A DNA stretch of 9,117 bases from an uncultured Roseiflexaceae bacterium (GTDB lineage: Bacteria > Chloroflexota > Chloroflexia > Chloroflexales > Roseiflexaceae), in contig CAIZHO010000199.1 in NCBI GenBank assembly GCA_903932805.1, positions 1-9,117 on the forward strand, read 5' to 3'. This document shows, one piece after another, positions 6,178 to 9,117 of the stretch. The translations under genes were made by a program, and so were the position numbers. Each line of letters opens with the position of its first letter. The first letter of the stretch is position 1. The notes below the pieces were generated by a model that saw only the letters and a program-made list of their open reading frames with translations, was not told the DNA's origin and did no database searches.

Positions 6178-6699
6178 ATGTTTTCGATCAAACGGATACT
6201 CATGGGGCTGATTACCCTCTTTGCGGTAATCCAACTCATCCCCGTCAATCGCACAAACCCGCCCGAGGCTGACCCGATTGTGTTCACGAACCCGCAAGCC
6301 GCGGCCATCGCGCAACGTGCCTGTTATGCATGTCATGCCAACACAAACACATGGGATTGGTACTCGTATATTGCTCCTGTATCGTGGATTTATATCGACC
6401 ATGTCACCGAGGGGCGGCAAAAGCTGAATTTCTCGGACATCGCTGCCACCATTGCGAATAATGCCGAGGATGGCGAAGGTATGATCCACCGTGCCCGCGC
6501 AGAAGAAACAGAGGGCGGCGAAACGGCCGGGGCTACAGGCAGCGCAGCCGAGGTCATTGATGAAGTCGCCGAATCCATACAAGAAGGCGAAATGCCGCCA
6601 GCCTACTTCTATCTCATGCATCGTGACGATGCAACAATGACCGCCGAAGAGCAAACGATCCTTATTCAAGGCATCCGCGATGCACTCGCAGGCCGCTAA
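6178..6699 (+). CDS. Membrane-anchored haem-binding-domain protein (CxxCH)
   Basis: A 173-residue protein with an N-terminal membrane anchor or signal (about residues 3-23, KRILMGLITLFAVIQLIPV) followed by a predicted extracytoplasmic domain. RACYACHAN (Cys49, Cys52, His53) is a c-type haem attachment motif. Together with WDWYSYIAPVSW (59-70), the EGRQKLNFSD stretch (79-87) and GEMPPAYFYLMH (137-148) it matches the haem-binding domain family (Pfam Haem_bd type). Met139 may be the sixth ligand, which is inference. Compared with the family as I remember it, residues about 95-125 form an extra acidic, Gly/Ala/Glu-rich stretch. I chose ATG 6178 over ATG 6172 because AGAGGAG (6165-6171) is 6 bases before the former and abuts the latter. 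It is transcribed alone, divergently from the kinase. The redox partner is unknown. Confidence 0.88.
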   Translation: MFSIKRILMGLITLFAVIQLIPVNRTNPPEADPIVFTNPQAAAIAQRACYACHANTNTWDWYSYIAPVSWIYIDHVTEGRQKLNFSDIAATIANNAEDGEGMIHRARAEETEGGETAGATGSAAEVIDEVAESIQEGEMPPAYFYLMHRDDATMTAEEQTILIQGIRDALAGR

Positions 6700-6730
6700 C
6701 GCAGCAAGAACGTAGCAGCACACACGAACC

Positions 6731-6759
6731 GCCGGCACATGGATATGCCATGTGTCGGC
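6731..6759 (+). terminator. Stem-loop after the haem-binding-domain gene
   Basis: A 12-bp stem (6731-6742 with 6748-6759, one G-T pair) closes an ATATG loop 32 bases after the stop codon. No T-tract follows, so it may be a weak terminator or an mRNA-end stabiliser. The remaining bases up to the tRNA promoter (6760-6885) hold no gene I can support. Confidence 0.45.
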
Positions 6760-6885
6760 ACAGACGGCAGGAGCGCTCGTCGCCGCCAGCAACTGCCTAC
6801 TGTGCCGCACCATGACAGCGTTGAAGTGTCTGTGACGTTGCGTGGCGTGGGGAACGCATTCGTGACAAGCATGGCAAGGATTTAT

Positions 6886-6914
6886 TTGCATTCATGATTT
6901 TCGTATGGTACTAT
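6886..6914 (+). promoter_or_regulatory. Promoter of tRNA-Gly
   Basis: TTGCAT (6886-6891), a 17-base spacer and TACTAT (6909-6914) with TGG in front (extended -10) lie 14 bases before the mature tRNA 5' end. This is the clearest sigma70-type promoter in the window. Confidence 0.7.
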
Positions 6915-6928
6915 TGAAGCAACGAGTT

Positions 6929-7004
6929 GCGGGAGTGGCTCAGTTGGTAGAGCGAAACCTTGCCAAGGTTTAGGTCGCGAGTTCGAATCTCGTCTCCCGC
7001 CCCA
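6929..7004 (+). tRNA. tRNA-Gly (anticodon GCC)
   Basis: The cloverleaf is complete: acceptor stem GCGGGAG/CTCCCGC, D arm GCTC/GAGC with AGTTGGTA loop, anticodon stem AAACC/GGTTT around TTGCCAA (anticodon GCC, reading GGC and GGU), five-base variable loop AGGTC, and a T arm with TTCGAAT loop (one G-T pair at 49-65). CCA is encoded at 7002-7004. The discriminator base at 7001 is C, where bacterial tRNA-Gly usually has U. Promoter and terminator flank it as a single-gene unit. Confidence 0.97.
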
Positions 7005-7010
7005 TTTCTG

Positions 7011-7045
7011 AACCGGGCATCGATGCACATCGATGTCCGGTTTTT
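7011..7045 (+). terminator. Intrinsic terminator of tRNA-Gly
   Basis: A long stem, AACCGGGCATCGATG (7011-7025) with CATCGATGTCCGGTT (7028-7042), has one G-T pair, with the innermost pairs opening to form the loop. The arm's final TT runs into TTT (a five-T run, 7041-7045). It ends the tRNA transcript 33 bases before the next gene's ATG. Confidence 0.85.
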
Positions 7046-7077
7046 CTATCGTACTGCATAGCATAGAGGAGTCGCAC

Positions 7078-7980
7078 ATGGACATCGGAATCATCGGTCT
7101 CGGCCGCATGGGTGCGGGCATGGCGCGGCGCTGGTTGCGGCATGGACATCGCGTCGTCGTCAACAACCGGAGCCACGACCCCATCCGTGAACTCGAAAAA
7201 GACGGCGCGGTCGGCGCCTACGACCTGCAATCACTGGTCGACGCATTGCCGGCACCCCGGGCGATCTGGGTCATGTTGCCCAGCGGTGCGACCACCGAGG
7301 CAATGATCGACAACTTGTCCACCCTTCTGAGTCCCGGTGACACCATCATCGACAGCGGCAACACCAACTTCAATGACGATATGCGCCGTGCACCGGTCCT
7401 TGCGGCCAAAGGCATCAACTACATCGACCAAGGGACATCGGGCGGGATCTGGGGTCTCGAACTGGGCTTTTGTCTGATGGTCGGTGGCGACACCGCCGTC
7501 GTCAAGCGCCTCGAACCGGCCTTCATCGACTTGGCCCCCAAAGACGGTTATTTGCACGCTGGCCCGGTCGGCAGCGGTCACTTCGTCAAGATGGTCCACA
7601 ATGGCGTCGAATACGGCATGATGCAGGCCTATGCAGAGGGCTTCGAAATCATGCAGGCCCGCAAAGATTTCAACCTCGATATGCATGCCATCTCGAAGGT
7701 CTGGAACCACGGCAGCGTGGTCCGTTCGTGGTTGCTCGAATTGGCCGAAGATGCATTCAAACAGGATCCACAACTGAGCGAACTCAAGGGCTATGTCGAA
7801 GACAGCGGCGAAGGTCGCTGGACCATTCAGGCAGCGATAGACCTCGATGTACCAGCACCGGTCATCACGTTGTCGTTGTTCGAGCGCTTCCATTCACGTC
7901 GACCACACTCATACGCGGCCAAGGTCCTCGCAGCACTGCGCAAGGGCTTTGGTGGGCACGCCATCAAAAAAGCTGAATAA
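7078..7980 (+). CDS. gnd: 6-phosphogluconate dehydrogenase, decarboxylating (short form)
   Basis: Oxidises 6-phosphogluconate to ribulose 5-phosphate and CO2 in the pentose phosphate pathway (cytosol). At 300 residues it belongs to the short class, not the ~470-residue class. Visible: dinucleotide motif GLGRMG (7-12), NRS (30-32) at the position that binds the NADP 2'-phosphate, suggesting NADP use, DSGNTNF (92-98), substrate-loop QGTSGGIWGLELG (118-130), catalytic GSGHFVKMVHNGVEYGM (165-181; Lys171, Asn175), and the C-terminal SGEGRWTIQAA signature (243-253). ATG 7078 is chosen over ATG 7033 because AGAGGAG (7065-7071) lies 6 bases upstream and MDIGIIGLGRMG is the natural start. It follows the tRNA terminator closely; no confident promoter of its own is seen. 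A hairpin follows downstream (8025-8054). Confidence 0.95.
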   Translation: MDIGIIGLGRMGAGMARRWLRHGHRVVVNNRSHDPIRELEKDGAVGAYDLQSLVDALPAPRAIWVMLPSGATTEAMIDNLSTLLSPGDTIIDSGNTNFNDDMRRAPVLAAKGINYIDQGTSGGIWGLELGFCLMVGGDTAVVKRLEPAFIDLAPKDGYLHAGPVGSGHFVKMVHNGVEYGMMQAYAEGFEIMQARKDFNLDMHAISKVWNHGSVVRSWLLELAEDAFKQDPQLSELKGYVEDSGEGRWTIQAAIDLDVPAPVITLSLFERFHSRRPHSYAAKVLAALRKGFGGHAIKKAE

Positions 7981-8024
7981 CGTAGGTCCGGTGAGCAGGG
8001 CGGGTGAAGTTCCGTGCGTTATTT

Positions 8025-8054
8025 GAGTGGGGCTTTTTGCAAATAGCCCCACTC
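8025..8054. terminator. Stem-loop after gnd
   Basis: A perfect 10-bp stem GAGTGGGGCT/AGCCCCACTC (8025-8034 with 8045-8054) has a 10-base T/A-rich loop, 44 bases after the gnd stop. No T-tract follows on either strand. It is the probable gnd 3' end structure and is followed at once by a TATAAT box. Confidence 0.5.
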
Positions 8055-8060
8055 TATAAT
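8055..8060 (+). promoter_or_regulatory. Consensus TATAAT box upstream of the PhyH gene
   Basis: A perfect TATAAT abuts the preceding hairpin. No -35 at 16-18 bases is visible. If used, the PhyH-family gene would have a leader of about 160 bases with self-complementary arms (ATGCGT 8076-8081 with ACGCAT 8161-8166). Confidence 0.3.
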
Positions 8061-8178
8061 TACACTCGTACGCTCATGCGTCGCTGCGAGACCGTGCCTC
8101 TTCCCAATCCGGGCAGTGGTGAAACGTGCGGGAAATTGCGCGGGGAGCGCATCTCGATGCACGCATACTGCATTGTTG

Positions 8179-8187
8179 TGGTACAGT
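8179..8187 (+). promoter_or_regulatory. Possible extended -10 promoter of the PhyH gene
   Basis: TGG-TACAGT resembles the extended -10 elements found ahead of rplJ and the tRNA. The start would be near 8194, about 30 bases before ATG 8226. The -35 is weak (TGCACG at 8158-8163, 18-base spacer). Confidence 0.4.
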
Positions 8188-8225
8188 AGGGCGCCGACGT
8201 TGGCGACACATGAGGAGGTGCGACG

Positions 8226-9002
8226 ATGCAACTACCGCAGAGCAAAATTGATTTCTACCAGACCAATGGATTTGTGCAGATCGACAATCTGCTGACGCCA
8301 GCAGAGTTGGACGAGTTGTCGGGTGCAATCGACGAGGTCATGCTCGACTCGACAGCAGAAGTTGCGCTCCAGACCGACAAAGCCGGCGGCAACTACTACA
8401 AGGTGCTCAACCAGCGCGTCAACACGTGGCGTGACCACGGCGTTATGGCCAAGTTTTCGCTCAATGAGAAAATAGCCCGGGCAGCCATGGAGTTGAGCGG
8501 TGCATCTGGCATTCGGTTGTTCCACGATCATGCGTTGTGGAAGATGCCGGGCGACTCAAAACCCACCCCATGGCACCAAGACTTCCCGTATTGGCCGATG
8601 CACGAACCCGGCGCATTGTCTGCGTGGATCCCCATGCACGATGTCGACGAAGAAAACGGCTGCATGATGTTTGTGCCGGGCACACAAAATAAGGGGAAGC
8701 TGACCGGGATTGACCTGGTCAATCCGCAGGATATTTTTGCATTCGAAGAAAACAAAGATGTCAATCGCAATACGGCGGTCAAGGTGCCCCTCAAGAAGGG
8801 GCAAATGACGTTCCACAATGGATTGACTTTCCACTATGCGCATGCCAACAAATCCAGCCAGCCGCGGCGCGTGCTTGCGCTTATCTTCTTCCCCGATGGG
8901 ACGCGCTTTAATGGCAAGCCACACGTCATCACCGATGGCAAGGGATTGGTGGCTGATCAGCCGTTCAAAGGTGGATTGTTCCCGTTGATCGTGAAGAAGT
9001 AG
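8226..9002 (+). CDS. Phytanoyl-CoA dioxygenase (PhyH) family protein
   Basis: A 258-residue soluble Fe(II)/2-oxoglutarate oxygenase. The iron triad is visible: His117 and Asp119 in TPWHQDFPYW, and His203 in GLTFHYAHAN. Arg214 or Arg215 in SSQPRR is the likely 2-oxoglutarate carboxylate contact. The jelly-roll features GALSAWIPMHDVDEENGCMM (128-147) and FVPGT (149-153) are typical of the family. The substrate cannot be read; bacterial members hydroxylate varied small molecules and the phytanoyl-CoA name is only a family label. ATG 8226 follows a strong GAGGAGGTG (8212-8220). It seems to be a single-gene unit. Its TAG stop directly abuts five 7-base tandem repeats, so the gene end may once have moved. 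Confidence 0.92.
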   Translation: MQLPQSKIDFYQTNGFVQIDNLLTPAELDELSGAIDEVMLDSTAEVALQTDKAGGNYYKVLNQRVNTWRDHGVMAKFSLNEKIARAAMELSGASGIRLFHDHALWKMPGDSKPTPWHQDFPYWPMHEPGALSAWIPMHDVDEENGCMMFVPGTQNKGKLTGIDLVNPQDIFAFEENKDVNRNTAVKVPLKKGQMTFHNGLTFHYAHANKSSQPRRVLALIFFPDGTRFNGKPHVITDGKGLVADQPFKGGLFPLIVKK

Positions 9003-9037
9003 TTATCAGTTATCAGTTATCAGTTATCAGTTATCAG
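9003..9037 (+). repeat. Five perfect tandem copies of TTATCAG
   Basis: The 7-base unit TTATCAG is repeated five times without error, starting on the base after the PhyH stop codon. Short heptamer tandem repeats of this kind are known in cyanobacteria and some other bacteria and vary in copy number by slippage. The unit is not palindromic and there are no spacers, so it is not a CRISPR. Confidence 0.95.
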
Positions 9038-9077
9038 TTCGGTAAGCGGTTGGTAGACTATGTTTTGGATGGTGGTG

Positions 9078-9117
9078 GTCGGCGAATCCTCCTGCGTTGC
9101 AGGGGATGTGTGCCGAC
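9078..9117. other. Long imperfect hairpin at the window end
   Basis: GTCGGC (9078-9083) pairs with GCCGAC (9112-9117), ATCC (9086-9089) with GGAT (9104-9107), and CCTGC (9091-9095) with GCAGG (9099-9103) around a GTT loop. That gives 15 base pairs with small internal loops. The window ends exactly at the stem base, so a following T-tract or a longer element cannot be seen. It could be the PhyH terminator, a structured RNA or part of a dispersed repeat. Confidence 0.5.

Noticed and set aside
6094..6891. 265-codon minus-strand open frame over the haem-binding-domain gene
   Set aside because: It is antisense to a gene with a good ribosome binding site, signal anchor and family motifs; the Cys/His-rich translation is an artefact of the reverse frame.
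6929..7045. tRNA-Gly as an integration attachment site
   Set aside because: No integrase and no duplicated 3' tRNA end are present nearby; a terminator and gnd follow directly.
8004..8189. 61-codon open frame upstream of the PhyH gene
   Set aside because: It has no ribosome binding site, runs through the gnd hairpin, and its product resembles no protein; the region reads better as leader and promoter.
9003..9037. CRISPR-like direct repeats
   Set aside because: The unit is 7 bases and strictly tandem with no spacers, so it is a simple tandem repeat.
1..9117. A mobile element, phage or defence island
   Set aside because: No transposase, integrase, terminal repeats, toxin or nuclease genes are visible; all genes are housekeeping or ordinary accessory families.

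Overview
This is ordinary-looking bacterial chromosome with mixed-strand genes. The proteins fit a Chloroflexota-type organism best. The hints are a soluble Ser/Thr kinase carrying a zinc ribbon and a C-terminal FHA domain, a stand-alone PurQ with a GxNRDxD motif, a membrane-anchored haem-binding-domain protein and a PhyH-family oxygenase. This placement is an inference from protein style and is only moderately secure.

Layout: (1) 1-2350, plus strand: the L11-L1-L10-L7/L12 ribosomal protein cluster (rplK 3' part, rplA, rplJ, rplL). A promoter and a structured L10-type leader lie between rplA and rplJ, and a hairpin terminator follows rplL. rplK carries a one-base frameshift. (2) 2372-2713, plus: a 113-residue protein I do not recognise, then a 165-base structured gap. 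(3) 2879-5995, minus: read in transcription order, an FHA/zinc-ribbon kinase, purQ only 4 bases later, a strong terminator, then an NAD-dependent sugar-nucleotide epimerase. (4) 5996-6177: a divergent promoter region with an inverted repeat over the kinase promoter. (5) 6178-6699, plus: a haem-binding-domain protein with a CxxCH motif. (6) 6929-7045, plus: tRNA-Gly(GCC) with a clear promoter and terminator. (7) 7078-7980, plus: a 6-phosphogluconate dehydrogenase of the short, 300-residue type. (8) 8226-9002, plus: a phytanoyl-CoA dioxygenase-family protein, followed at its stop codon by five perfect 7-base tandem repeats and then a long hairpin that runs to the window edge.

The ribosomal genes form the expected unit, in which L10/L7-L12 dosage is normally set by feedback on the leader. 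The kinase and PurQ look cotranscribed and probably translationally coupled, which would link a signalling kinase to de novo purine synthesis. The other genes look like independent single-gene units.

I see no phage, transposon, CRISPR or defence module, and no convincing new multi-gene system. The points most worth a second look are the rplK frameshift, the kinase-purQ coupling, the terminator placed directly in front of the epimerase start, the inverted repeat at the kinase promoter, and the C73 discriminator base of the tRNA. The recurrent TGn-extended -10 promoters and the terminal repeat/hairpin region are also of interest.
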